Shown piece after piece: positions 35,920 to 50,500 of a stretch of 64,000 nucleotides of DNA (position 1 is the first letter of the stretch; every line of letters starts with the position of its first letter). The stretch is taken from assembly GCA_030848705.1 (NCBI GenBank), contig CM061239.1, positions 85,542,363 to 85,606,362 of the forward strand, read 5' to 3'. A program made the position numbers and the translations under genes. This DNA comes from Heracleum sosnowskyi. Taxonomy: Eukaryota > Streptophyta > Magnoliopsida > Apiales > Apiaceae. The notes under the pieces are model-generated. The model ran no database searches, was not told the DNA's origin, and was given only the letters and a program-made list of their open reading frames with translations.

Positions 35920-38489
35920 TGTAATATCCCCAAATTTTGTACTTATTTAAAAACCCATGATGAATAGTAACTTTTGTCGTTTTAGAAAATTTTCAGACCA
36001 CCCTATGTACGGGTCAGTATAATGAACTTTCAAAGTCGTATTAGCGTTCTACTATGTAAATGAGTGAATGCAAAAGCTGTCAAGATCAGAAGAATAGCAT
36101 TTTCTGTTTTCTCCGAGATTCCACCAGATACTGAAGGATTAATCATTATTTTAATAAATTGGAGGATTTTATATTATCAATTCCATGGATATGGATTTAA
36201 CAAAGGTATTAAAGTATCAAGAACGTTTACGGTAAACTATTTCGATAGAACATATAAGAAATCCATGTGAGCGTTCTACGAGATTAAGTGGTAACTGAAC
36301 AACGCGACACTTACTGTATTAAACACAAGCATGGAAGTATCATGTAAAAGATTAATTCAAGGAATGCAACATTAGATTCATCCATGTGAAATCAAACAAA
36401 GACACCAAGCAAGATACCTCATTAACCATCTTCTTAGCTTGACATTTGTCAAGGATGACACAAGCCACACTACATCATCATTTCTAATTCTTAGCAAATC
36501 ACTTTAACCATGTGCTTATCAATAAAATATCAAGGAAATAAACAAGTACCAAACTAGCAACTTCCCCCCCCCTTGAAGAACATCCATTCGGTCATTTTTT
36601 TCATCCAAGGGTATTTTTTTCAAAGATCAACTTCCAAGCTTCCATAAATCATGATGTTGGATTCTAAAGTTTCCTAATTTCTATACTAAGGTATCCTCTA
36701 ATTCCTAGCTTCATCCATTAATCATAACTTGTTTTAAACTTAGATCAAAGATGGGGGTGAATAGTGAAATGAATAGTAATAATTTGTGTTCTTGATTTTG
36801 TTCTTAAAGATTAAGCTTATTAAGGTTAGTTCAAAGCTCAAGCAAGGATTGTAAGCTATTGTTGGTGTATTTGAAGCATCAAGGAAGGTATAAACTCTTT
36901 GAACCTTTAGTTATGAATTGATTTATATGGTTAGTTTTGAGTATAGTTATGTTAGTTTGGATATAAGGATGAATGGTTGATTTTGGTGAATGCATGGTGT
37001 TGTTTTGATGGTGAATAAGTAGATGTTGGTTTTGACTATGGTTGACGATGTTTATGGTTTATTTAAGATGTTGAAGAAGTGAGTTTGATGATATGGTTGG
37101 TTGATCATGTAATGGGTATAGTTAAAAATTTGGAATCATTAAAACATAGCCGTTGGAATGCCCAATTTTCCTTAACCTTGTTTTTCTTGAGATTTTCGAA
37201 CCTAGTAACCCCTGCCCAAGGACCACCACTGCCATGTTAGTGTAGTTCTTGTTTCAAGGTTCGTTTTGGTACGAGAATCATGTGAATCCGATTTACGGTT
37301 TAGGAGAAACACCTGTTTTAATAAATGATGTTTCGAGAAACCAAACTACACCACTTATTCAACTTTGAGGCAATGATCGAACCACTTAAGTGCCTTAATG
37401 GAATGTGAAACTTTGTGTTAAGATGCTAGGTATGTTTAGGAAGACCCTCGAAAGGATTTTGTGTTAAAATGATTAAATTTCAATTTTATAATAATGCGTG
37501 AGCGAGTATGAGCGAGTAGAAGTTCTTAAGGAGTTAACTTGAAAGTGAACTTTGTACTTGAGTTAATATATACTTAGTATGGTGAAAGCATTTAAGTTAT
37601 TAATCTTGAACCTTGTGTTAATTCGTAGATCACCGGAACAACCCAAGATTTACCACTACTTCGGCATTTCCAGGTTCGAAACCTATGACTTACTACTGTT
37701 GTTGTGATGAAAAGTGTTTTTAGATATATTTTGCAAATATAGTATTGTTGTCATACTTGAATCTTTCAATTGTGATTGCTTTATAATCTATATGTTATGA
37801 TAGTTATAAGCCGGGTTTTATAAAGGCTCTTAGAGTAGAGCATGTGAATCATATTTTGAACTTAGACCGGGAGTCGATATATTTTCTTTAGACCGATGAG
37901 GTTTATTTTCCGTTAAATATTATTGCATAAATATATTCATTTGTTTTATTATTAAAGGGAATATTATTTAAAATATTCACTTAGTTTTGTTTATTAAATA
38001 TTTATTGAGCCTATGATTATTAATTAATCATTTATTATTTATTGGATATTATTGGAATAATTATTATATTTATTTAATCAATTTAAAAATGATTTATATT
38101 ATTTAAAAGTTATCTTTGACCTTCAATAATTATGAAGAATATTTTTGACCTTTATAAAATTTATTTTAATCAAGTAGGGATTCCCAAATATTATTTTAAT
38201 TTAAATCTATCTTAAAAGATGATTTAAATATTCGCTGACCACTCAAACGGGCTGGGAATACCCTTAAAGATTTCCAAACAGTTTGACTCCCTGGTCGTAA
38301 TCTTTTAAAGAGCAATCTTATCCGAACAAAAATTTGTTGACTAAGGTCGACCCACATGGGGACCTACTTCCTCCCAAATTTTGGAAGTAAGGAGGCCAAG
38401 AAATATTTTATAAACTTGACAAGTATCACATACTCGGGGAAGGAGGATTAACTTCCGTTTCCAGTATCATTGATTTTCATCAGGGGACT

Positions 38490-38605
38490 GGAATTTAATT
38501 CGTGCTTGGCAATGAAATAGGTGCCAGGTAGTACGAAGTCATACTCGGCAATGAAATAGGTGCCAGGTAGTATGACTCTATGCTCGGCAATGAAATAGGT
38601 TCCCG
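38490..38605. repeat. Minisatellite in the E1 LTR
   Basis: Three copies of CGGCAATGAAATAGGTGCC (or close variants), about 58 bp apart, in a GC-richer island of the LTR. Confidence 0.85.
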
Positions 38606-40059
38606 AATAGCATAAAGGGCCCGAATGCGGCCAGGGTGATAACCAAATAGGAAGTCGTCCTTCTACTAGTAGAGAAAGTGTTATTTTGAAATACAACGAC
38701 TGATCATCGTGTATCGCGGTTGTCCGGTATAGCCCCATATTCCAATTGTAATTTTGTCTGCAACATTGTAACAAAGGTCTAAGAGCTCAGTTACCAAAAA
38801 TGTTGGTAGTATTTTGAGAAATATTCAAAACTGCCTGATTTAGCTTGATACAAAAGTTATGTTTCAAAATCTGGTTTATGTTATAGCAAAGAATTTCTAA
38901 TATCTAACAAGTATTTAAAATGGTTATGATATAGTACAACTTTCATTACAGATTTTATTGTGGGGCTTTATTGCTCACTCTTGCTTTGTTTTATAAAAAA
39001 AATCACACAACAACAGCTAGGAGAGATGGTGTAACACCCCCAGATCCGGGGTCGGAGATCCGAGTTGTCACACCCTCAATTCCAACAACAATACCTGCAC
39101 TATTTCAACAATCCAATAATGCAACACCAAAAGACCCCAATCTCTTACACACACCAGTTATAGCTTCAGAAACGAGTCACATAAGTAACATTAGTTATTA
39201 CAACCAAATGTACTATCCAGGATCTCACTAATAGCAGCTGAACCCATGTAACTTACTTCTGCATTAACCATTCTGAATTGGACTACCTCAAGGTTGAATC
39301 TTTCATTTCCCTTTTTCTTGTAGTACGGAATAACTGACTAGGTTCTCTCTTCACTGAAAGTTTAATATAAAGTAAAGCAAGAATGAGCGAAAGAATGCTC
39401 AACAAGTATCCCATAATAAAATAAATAGTTTCACAACTATAGAGTCTGAAATCCAATAACCTTTGTTGATATAACAACCAAAACCTTTAAAGTATAACAA
39501 TTAAGTTAAAATACCATACAGTTCAAAATACTGTACTAGGAATAGTAAGATTCCATAATATCTGAAAATAACGTATAGTTCGAGATACTATATCAGAAGT
39601 CTAAACACTTCCCAACAAAATATATAATCTACAGCGGATGAAAATAACTTTAAACATTTTTGTAAAGTTTAGGAATCCTTTGCTAGCACATCATAGACAA
39701 AGGTTCAATGTATAACTTTTAAATCAAGCTAATATAAAACTCTGAAAGCTCATAGATCACTTGAAATATTTGAAATCTCATTCGTATACAGAATGAGGTT
39801 TGAAATAATCTTTTGGTCAAAACAAGCCATACAGTTCACATACTGTATGAGGAATAATATTTTGTTAAAATATTATTAATAATTATATGTAACCGGTATC
39901 TAACCGTAGTTACAAACATTTCTGAAATCCAACTTTGGAAAAAGTGGGGAGCTGTCAGGGCTACGCATTGGGACACGATGATCAGTCGTAGTCCCACTTT
40001 AATTCTCTACTAGTAGAAGGATACCCCGAAGGTCTCATACCCTAGCCATCTGCGGGCTT

Positions 40060-40310
40060 TTAAATTGGACCGGCGTCACTCGGCCTCTTACTCATTAGTC
40101 ACATACATGGCGACATCAAGGCCATAATTAGTGGATCGCTCCCTGACAGCGGATTCCACCGGACTGGCGTCACCCAGCCTCTTATTATCAAAACACATGG
40201 TGACATCAAGGCCATAAAACATAATTTTCGGCTGGGCCGGCGTCACCCGACCTCTTACGCTAACCTAGTGACATCTAGGCCAGAAGTAAATGATGGACCG
40301 TGCGTTACTC
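40060..40310. repeat. GC-rich repeat block in the E6 LTR
   Basis: Three variants of GGTGACATCAAGGCCATAA, each preceded by a GGCGTCACCCGGCCTCTTA-like block, spaced about 70-95 bp. Confidence 0.75.
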
Positions 40311-42814
40311 GCCCACTTACGCGAATTTGTTCCCTCCTATCTATCACTGGAACGGATGTTACTCTGAATTCCCCAAGCATATGCTTGTTGATAGGTTTTT
40401 ATAAAAATACCCTTACTTCCGGATTAGTCATGGAAGTAGGTCACAATGTGGGTTGATCGATGTCAACTGACTTTGAATATTCAATATAATACTTTGAAAT
40501 CACGACCTGGGAGTTTGGTAAAATATACTAGTTCTGATAATTCAGAAACCCAAAACATAATTACTTTTGATGAAAGAGGCAAGTGAACTCATAGGTTTAC
40601 TTCCTGGGATGGATTCCCAATTTTTTTATAAGTCAAAGGACAATTATTAACGTTTGAAATCATTTAATAAATCTAACCAAAATAGTTGGGAACCCCTACT
40701 ATAATCACTTAAACTTTCTGTAAGTCAGAAAACAATTTAAATAACTATAGGAACCTTACGTAATATTTAAATAAGGTTCTATGATTTTTAAATCACGTTT
40801 GAAATATTTGATAAATATTCAAATAATACATATTGAATTATTATTCAATAAATCCGTACTTAAATGAATATTCAAAATAATATCCACATAATCAAATAAA
40901 TGTCCAAATAATATTTAGAATAATATCATTTAAATATATCTCACCTTAAATATCCAAGATATAAATATCAGAATATTTAATCAATAATTGAAATATAATT
41001 GCCCACTTTTTATGACAGTGATTCGTAACAAAATAATACGTTGACTCCCGGTCTAAGTTTAAAACACGATTCTCATGCTCTATTCTAAGAGCCTTCAGAA
41101 AACCCGGATTATAACTATCATAACGTATAGCTTATAAACCAATCACAATTTACGAGGTTCCAGTACAATAAAAATATTATATTTGCAAAATATAACCGAA
41201 AGCATTTGAAAGCTTATACGATAAGTAAAACAGTTTGTGCATTTGTAGCAGTCATATTGCAGCAACAACAGTTTAAAATTATAGCCGAATACTAGAGCTT
41301 CGGGTTTTGAGAAACTTGCACGATACTTGGAACAAAGAGTGTACATAAATATTTGAACAACCAAGTATTATACGTTTGAAAATATACCAACTCTGAACAA
41401 TAGAGTAATGGTTAGTAAACTTGCCTGGAAATCCCGAAGTAGCAATAAGTCTCGGATTGGTCCGGTAATCTAGAATCAACACAAGGTTCAAGATTAATAA
41501 CTTAAACGCTTTCACCATACTAAGTATATACTATCTCAAGTACAAAGTTCACTTTCAAGTTAACTCTTTAAGAACTTCTACTCGCACACGTTCGCTTACG
41601 CATTTTTATAAAATTGAGATTTAATACTTTTAACACGAAATCTTTTCGAGGGTCTTCCTAAACGTACCTAGCATGTTATCACAAAGTTTCACATTCCATT
41701 ATGACCTCTAAGTGGTTTGATCATAGCCTCAAAGTTGGCCAAGTGGTATAGTTTGGTTCCTCGAAACATCCTTTACTAAACCACTTGTTTCTCCTAAACC
41801 GTAAATCGGAGTCACATGATCTTCGCACCAAAACGAACCTTGAAACAAGACCTACACTGACATGGGCAGTGATGATCTCGGGCAGAAGTTGCTAGGTTCG
41901 AATATCACAAGCAAAACAAGGTTAAGGAAAATCGGGCATTAGGACGGCTATGTTTTAGTGATTCCAAAGTTTTAACTATCATCTTTACATAATCAACCAA
42001 CCAAATCATCAAACTCATTTCTTCAACATCATAACCAATCCATAAACATCTCCAACCATAGTCAAAACCAACATCTACTTATTCACCATCAAAACAACAC
42101 CATACTTTCATCAAAATCATCCATTCATCCTTATAACCAAACTAACTAAACTATCTTAAAACTAATCATATAAATCAATTTATAACTAAGGGTTTAAAGA
42201 GTTTATACCTTCCTTGATGCTTGATATACACTAACAATAGCTTATAATCCTTCCTTGAGCTTTGAACTAACTTTAACAAGCTTAATCCTTAAGAAACAAA
42301 ATCAAGAATCATGAAAAGTTACTATTTATCACTATTCATGTTCATCTTTAATCAAGGATTTGGATATGATAACCTTAATGGATGATGCTAGGATTAAGAG
42401 AATACCTTAATTTGGAAATATGGAAGCTTTAGAATCAAACATCATGATTTATGGATGAGTGGAAGTTTGATTTTGAAAATCAAATCCTTGGTTTCAAGAA
42501 ATGGGCCGAATGTTCTTCTTGCAAAAAGGGGAAGAGTTTTCTTGCTTGGTACTTGCTTGTCTCTTGATATTTTGTGATAAAGTGGAATGGTTAAAGTTCT
42601 TAGATAAGTATAAGAAATGATGATGTAGTGTAGCTTGTGTCATCTTTGCCAAAGGTCAAGTTAAGAAAGGTGTTGAAGAAGCATCTTTCTTAATCCACTT
42701 GCTTGGTTCTTTGTTTGGTTTCACATGAATGATCCTAATGTTGCATTCCTTGAATTAATCTTGTTACATGTTACTTCCATGCTTGTGTTTAATCCAATAA
42801 GTGTCACGTTGTTC

Positions 42815-43235
42815 CACTACAAGAAAAACGCAATCAGACAACACTGATCACACAACGCTTGGTCGAAAAAGTGTTGCCCAGAATTAACCGACAACGGTTA
42901 TTTTTCAACCTCGAAAAAGTATTGTCTAATCCAGGGTGATTACAACAGTTTAAAAACCATTGTCTAGAAAATTGAATTAGACAACGGTATTTTTAAAGTG
43001 CTGTTGCGTAAGCGTGACCAATAGACAACTATTTTCAGCAGTATTGTGTGAATAAACCTAAGACAATGCTACAGAAAACCGTTGTTATAATGATACAACT
43101 GTTTTCTTAGTCGTATTGTGCCAATAATCCTGAGACAATGGTGCAGCAAACCGTTGTGGTAATGAGACAAGTGTTTTTTAACATTCATTGTTTAAGAAGT
43201 CTACAAACAACGTAGTTGTAGAGTGTTGTCTGAAT
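42815..43235. repeat. Left subterminal region of the outer CACTA
   Basis: Many GTTGT and ACAAC motifs (for example AACCGTTGTCT and TGTTGTAAT in both orientations), of the same kind as in the inner CACTA. This is the likely transposase-binding zone. Confidence 0.8.
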
Positions 43236-44255
43236 TAGAGTTTCGTACCAGATTGATATTTCGATTTGTTTTAAAAAAATCTTTATCAACGATCCAACCG
43301 CATGAATATCAAGATCACTTTATTTTAATGATATTACAAAATTTTCAGAAAAAAATTAATTTATTTGGTTTGGGATCTTAACGGTCAACTACTGATTTGA
43401 CTGGTACTCATGTATGTTTTATTTATTCGATTTCATAAATGTTTAAGACACTGTTTTTTTAAAGTGTTGTAAGTTATAGTACTTAACAATGGTTTTGGTC
43501 GAAAAACTGTTATAAAATATACACAAGGGTTTTTGCTTTGATCCGTTCGTTGTTGAATATTCTTTGTAAGAATTGTTTATGTTGTTAAACCGGTGTATGA
43601 TATACACAACGGATTTTTTTATAAAATCCTTGTGTGAGTAATTACGTTACAACGCTTTTACTATCTAAATCGTTGTCTATATCAAAATCGTTGATTTTTC
43701 TTTTATAAAATTTATTTGTTGTCCTTAAAACATAAGTGTCACACACTTGATGCAATGTTATCATATGAATCTTGAATATTTAATATTATCCCACACTTGT
43801 TGCATTCAATTTTTTTAAAAATATTTATATAGTTTGATATCTTAATAGTCAACTAGTTATTTGACTTGTAATTCTAACTAGTGTTTCGTCCCATATTGAT
43901 GTTTCGATTTTTTTTAAAATACTTATCGACCATCCAACCGTATGGATATCAAGATCTATATATTTTAATGATGTTCAAAATTTTAGAAAAAAATAAATTT
44001 ATTTGGTTTGAGATCTTAGCGATCAACTAATGATTTGACTAGTACTTCTAACAAGTGTTTCGCCCCAGATTGATGTTTCGATTTTTTTAAAAATATTTAT
44101 CGACTATCCAACCTTATGGATATCAAGATCTATGTATTTTGATGATATTACAAAAATTTCACAAAAAAATAAATTTATTTGGTTTGAAATTTTAACGGTC
44201 AACTACTGATTTGACTAGTACTCACGTATGTTTTGTTTATTCGATTTCATAAATG

Positions 44256-44450
44256 TTAAAGACACTGGTTTTGTTTTAAAAAGTGTTGTAAGTTATAGTA
44301 CTTAACAATGGTTTTGGTCGAAGAACTATTGTAAAATATACACAAGGTTTTTTGCTTTGATCCTTTCGTTGTTGAATATTCTTTGTAACAATTGTTTATG
44401 TTGTCAAACCGTTGTATGATATACACAACGGATTTTTTTATAAAATCCAT
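44256..44450 (-). other. ORF in tandem repeat, not a gene
   Basis: A 64-codon frame in one repeat unit, not kept open in the other units. Listed only to explain the open frame. Confidence 0.8.
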
Positions 44451-47400
44451 GTGTGAGTAATTACGTTACAACGCTTTTATTATCTAAATCGTTGTCTATA
44501 TCAAAATCGTTGATTTTTCTTTTATAAAATTTATTTGTTGTCCTAAAAACATAAGTGTCACACACTTGATGCAATGTTATCATATGAATCTTGAATATTT
44601 AATATTATCCCACACTTGTTGCATTCAATTTTTTTAAAAATATTTATATAGTTTGATATCTTAATAGTCAACTAGTTATTTGACTTGTAATTCTAACTAG
44701 TGTTTCGTCCCAGATTGATGTTTCGATTTTTTTTAAAATACTTATCGACCATCCAACCGTATGGATATCAAGATCTATGTATTTTAATGATGTTAAAATT
44801 TTTAGAAAAAAATAAATTTATTTGGTTTGAGATCTTAGCGATCAACTAATGATTTGACTAGTACTTCTAACTAGTGTTTCGCCCCAGATTGATGTTTCGA
44901 TTTTTTTTAAAACTATTTATCGACTATCCAACCTTATGGATATCAAGATCTATGTATTTTGATGATATTACAAAAATTTCACAAAAAAATAAATTTATTT
45001 GGTTTGAAATCTTAACGGTCAACTACTCATTTGACTAGTACTCACGTATGTTTTGTTTATTCGATTTCATAAATGTTAAAGACACTGGTTTTGTTTTAAA
45101 AAGTGTTGTAAGTTATAGTACTTAACAATGGTTTTGGTCGAAGAACTGTTGTAAAATATACACAAGGTTTTTTGCTTTGATCCTTTCGTTGTTGAATATT
45201 CTTTGTAACAATTGTTTATGTTGTCAAACCGTTGTATGATATACACAACAGATTTTTTTATAAAATCCTTGTGTGAGTAATTACGTTACAACGCTTTTAT
45301 TATCAAAATCGTTGTTTATATCAAAATCGTTGATTTTTCTTTTATAAAATTTATTTGTTGTCCTTAAAACATAAGTGTCACACACTTGATGCAATGTTAT
45401 CATCTGAATCTTGAATATTTAATATTATCCTACACTTGGTGCATTCAATATTTCTAAAAATATTTATGTAGTTTGATATCTTAACGGTCAACTAGTTATT
45501 TGACTTGTAATTCTAATTAGTGTTTCGTCCTAGATTGATGTTTCGATTTTTAAAAAAATACTTATCGACCATCCAACCGTATGGATATCAAGATCTATGT
45601 ATTTTAATGATGTTAAAAAATTTAGAAAAAAATAAATTTATTTGGTTTGAGATCTTAGCGATCAACTAATGATTTGACTTGTACTTCTAACTAGTGTTTC
45701 GTCCCAGATTGATGTTTCGACTTTTTTAAAAATATTTATCGACTATCCAACCTTATGGATATCAAGATCTATGTATTTTGATGATATTACAAAATTTTCA
45801 GAAAAAAATAAATTTATTTGGTATGAGATCTTAGCGGTCAACTAGTAATTTGACAGGTACTCATGTATGTTTTGTTTATTCGATTTCATAAATGTTTAAG
45901 ACAATGATTTTTTTTTTAAAAAGTGTTGTAAGTGATAGTACTTAACAATGGTTTTGGTCGAAAAACTGTTGTAAATTATACACAGGGATTTTTGCTTTGA
46001 TCCGTTCGTTGTTGAATATTCTTTGTAACAATTGTTTATGTTGTTAAACCGTTGTATGATATTCACAATGGATTGTTTTATAAAATCCTTGTGTGAGTAA
46101 TTACGTTACAACGCTTTTATTAGCTAAATCGTTGTCTGTATCAAAATCATTGATTTTTCTTTTATAACTTTTATTTGTTTCCTTAATACATAAGTGTCAC
46201 ACACTTGATGCAATGTTTTCATTTGAATCTTGAATATTTAATATTATCCTACACTTGTTGCATTCAATTTCTTTAAAAATATTTATATGGTTTGATATCT
46301 TAAAGGCCACTAGTGATTTGACTAGTAATTCTAACTAGTGTTTCGTCCCAGATTGATGTTTCATGTTTTTAAAAAATACTTATTGACCATCCAACCGTAT
46401 GGATATCAAGATCTATGTATTTTAATGATGTTAAAAATTTTAGAAAAAAATAAATTTATTTGGTTTGAGATCTTAACGATCGACTACTTATTTGACTAGT
46501 ACTTCTAACTAGTGTTTTGTCCCAGATTGATGTTTCAATTTTTTTAAAAATATTTATCGACTATCCAACCTTATGGATATCAAGATATTACAAAATTTTC
46601 AGAAAAAAATAAATTTATTTGGTATGAGATCTTAGCGGTCAACTACTAATTTGACAGGTACTCATGTATGTTTTGTTTATTCGATTTCATAAATGTTTAA
46701 GACAATGGTTTTTTTTTAAAAAGTGTTGTAAGTGATAGTACTTAACAATGGTTTTGGTCGAAAAACTGTTGTAAATTATACACAGGGGTTTTTGCTTTGA
46801 TTCGTTCGTTGTTGAATATTCTTTGTAACAATTGTTTATGTTGTTAAACCGTTGTATGATATACACAATGGATTGTTTTATAAAATCCTTGTGTGAGTAA
46901 TTACGTTACAACGCTTTTATTAGCTAAATCGTTGTCTTTATCAAAATCGTTGATTTTTCTTTTATAACTTTTATTTGTTGTCCTTAATACATAAGTGTCA
47001 CACACTTGATGCAATATTTTCATATGAATCTTGAATATTTAATATTATCCTACACATGTTGCATTCAATTTTTTTAAAAATATTTATATGGTTTGATATC
47101 TTAAAGGCCACTAGTGATTTGACTAGTAATTCTAACTAGTGTTTCGTCCCAGATTGATGTTTCATTTTTTTTAAAAATACTTATTGACCATCCAACCGTA
47201 TGGATATCAAGATCTATGTATTTTAATGATGTTAAAAATTTTAGAAAAAAATAAATTTATTTGGTTTGAGATGTTAATGATCGACTACTTATTTGACTAG
47301 TACTTCTAACTAGTGTTTTGTCCCAGATTGATGTTTCAATTTTTTTAAAAATATTTATCGACTATCCAACCTTATGGATATCAAGATCTATGTATTTTGA

Positions 47401-47599
47401 TGATATTACAAAATTTTCAGAAAAAAATAAATTTATTTGGTATGAGATCTTAGCGGTCAACTACTAATTTGACAGGTACTCATGTATGTTTTGTTTATTC
47501 GATTTCATAAATGTTTAAGACAATGGTTTTTTTTAAAAAAGTGTTGTAAGTGATAGTACTTAACAATGGTTTTGGTCGAAAAACTGTTGTAAAATATAC

Positions 47600-50500
47600 A
47601 CAGGGGTTTTTGCTTTGATCCGTTCGTTGTTGAATATTCTTTGTAACAATTGTTTATGTTGTTAAACCGTTGTATGATATACACAATGGATTGTTTTATA
47701 AAATCCTTGTGTGAGTAATTACGTTACAACGCTTTTATTAGCTAAATCGTTGTCTGTATCAAAATCGTTGATTTTTCTTTTATAACTTTTATTTGTTGTA
47801 CTTAAGACATAAGTGTCACACACTTGATGCAATGTTTTCATATGAATCTTGAATATTTAATATTATCCTACACTTGTTGCATTAAATTTTTTTAAAAATA
47901 TTTATATGGTTTGATATCTTAAAGGCCACTAGTGATTTGACTAGTAATTCTAACTAGTGTTTCGTCCCAGATTGATGTTTCATTTTTTTTAAAAATACTT
48001 ATTGACCATCCAACCGTATGGATATCAAGATCTATGTATTTTAATGATGTTAAAAAGTTTAGAAAAAAATAAATTTATTTGGTTTGAGATCTTAACGATC
48101 GACTACTTATTTGACTAGTACTTCTAACTAGTGTTTTGTCCCAGATTGATGTTTCAATTTTTTTAAAAATATTTATCGACTATCCAACCTTATGGATATC
48201 AAGATCTATGTATTTTGATGATATTACAAAATTTTCAGAAAAAAATAAATTTATTTGGTATGAGATCTTAGCGGTCAACTACTAATTTGACAGGTACTCA
48301 TGTATGTTTTGTTTATTCGATTTCATAAATGTTTAAGACAATGGTTTTTTTTAAAAAAGTGTTGTAAGTGATAGTACTTAACAGTTGTTTTGGTCGAAAA
48401 ACTGTTGTAAAATATACACAGGGGTTTTTTGCTTTGATCCGTTCGTTGTTGAATATTCTTTGTAACAATTGTTTATGTTGTTAAACCGTTGTATGATATA
48501 CACAATGGATTGTTTTATAAAATCCTTGTGTGAGTAATTACGTTACAACGCTTTTATTAGCTAAATCGTTGTCTTTATCAAAATCGTTGATTTTTCTTTT
48601 ATAACTTTTATTTGTTGTCCTTAATACATAAGTGTCACACACTTGATGCAATATTTTCATATGAATCTTGAATATTTAATATTATCCTACACTTGTTGCA
48701 TTCAATTTTTTTAAAAATATTTATATGGTTTGATATCTTAAAGGCCACTAGTGATTTGACTAGTAATTCTAACTAGTGTTTCGTCCCAGATTGATGTTTC
48801 ATTTTTTTTAAAAATACTTATTGACCATCCAACCGTATGGATATCAAGATCTATGTATTTTAATGATGTTAAAAATTTTAGAAAAAAATAAATTTATTTG
48901 GTTTGAGATCTTAATGATCGACTACTTATTTGACTAGTACTTCTAACTAGTGTTTTGTCCCAGATTGATGTTTCAATTTTTTTAAAAATATTTATCGACT
49001 ATCCAACCTTATGGATATCAAGATCTATGTATTTTGATGATATTACAAAATTTTCAGAAAAAAATAAATTTATTTGGTATGAGATCTTAGCGGTCAACTA
49101 CTAATTTGACAGGTACTCATGTATGTTTTGTTTATTCGATTTCATAAATGTTTAAGACAATGGTTTTTTTTAAAAAAGTGTTGTAAGTGATAGTACTTAA
49201 CAATGGTTTTGGTCGAAAAACTGTTGTAAATTATACATAGGGGTTTTTGCTTTGATCCGTTCGTTGTTGAATATTCTTTGTAACAATTGTTTATGTTGTT
49301 AAACCGTTGTATGATATACACAATGGATTGTTTTATAAAATCCTTGTGTGAGTAATTACGTTACAACGCTTTTATTAGCTAAATCGTTGTCTTTATCAAA
49401 ATCGTTGATTTTTCTTTTATAACTTTTATTTGTTGTCCTTAATACATAAGTGTCACACACTTGATGCAATATTTTCATATGAATCTTGAATATTTAATAT
49501 TATCCTACACTTGTTGCATTCAATTTTTTTAAAAATATTTATATGGTTTGATATCTTAAAGGCCACTAGTGATTTGACTAGTAATTCTAACTAGTGTTTC
49601 GTCCCAGATTGATGTTTCATTTTTTTTAAAAATACTTATTGACCATCCAACCGTATGGATATCAAGATCTATGTATTTTAATGATGTTAAAAATTTTAGA
49701 AAAAAATAAATTTATTTGGTTTGAGATCTTAATGATCGACTACTTATTTGACTAGTACTTCTAACTAGTGTTTTGTCCCAGATTGATGTTTCAATTTTTT
49801 TAAAAATATTTATCGACTATCCAACCTTATGGATATCAAGATCTATGTATTTTGATGATATTACAAAATTTTCAGAAAAAAATAAATTTATTTGGTATGA
49901 GATCTTAGCGGTCAACTACTAATTTGACAGGTACTCATGTATGTTTTGTTTATTCGATTTCATAAATGTTTAAGACAATGGTTTTTTTTAAAAAAGTGTT
50001 GTAAGTGATAGTACTTAATAATGGTTTTGGTCGAAAAACTGTTGTAAATTATACACAGGGGTTTTTGCTTTGATCCGTTCGTTGTTGAATATTCTTTGTA
50101 ACAATTGTTTATGTTGTTAAACCGTTGTATGATATACACAATGGATTGTTTTATAAAATCCTTGTGTGAGTAATTACGTTACAACGCTTTTATTAGCTAA
50201 ATCGTTGTCTGTATCAAAATCGTTGATTTTTCTTTTATAACTTTTATTTGTTGTACTTAATACATAAGTGTCACACACTTGATGCAATGTTTTCATATGA
50301 ATCTTGAATATTTAATATTATCCTACACTTGTTGCATTAAATTTTTTTAAAAATATTTATATGGTTTGATATCTTAAAGGCCACTAGTGATTTGACTAGT
50401 AATTCTAACTAGTGTTTCGTCCCAGATTGATGTTTCATTTTTTTTAAAAATACTTATTGACCATCCAACCGTATGGATATCAAGATCTATGTATTTTAAT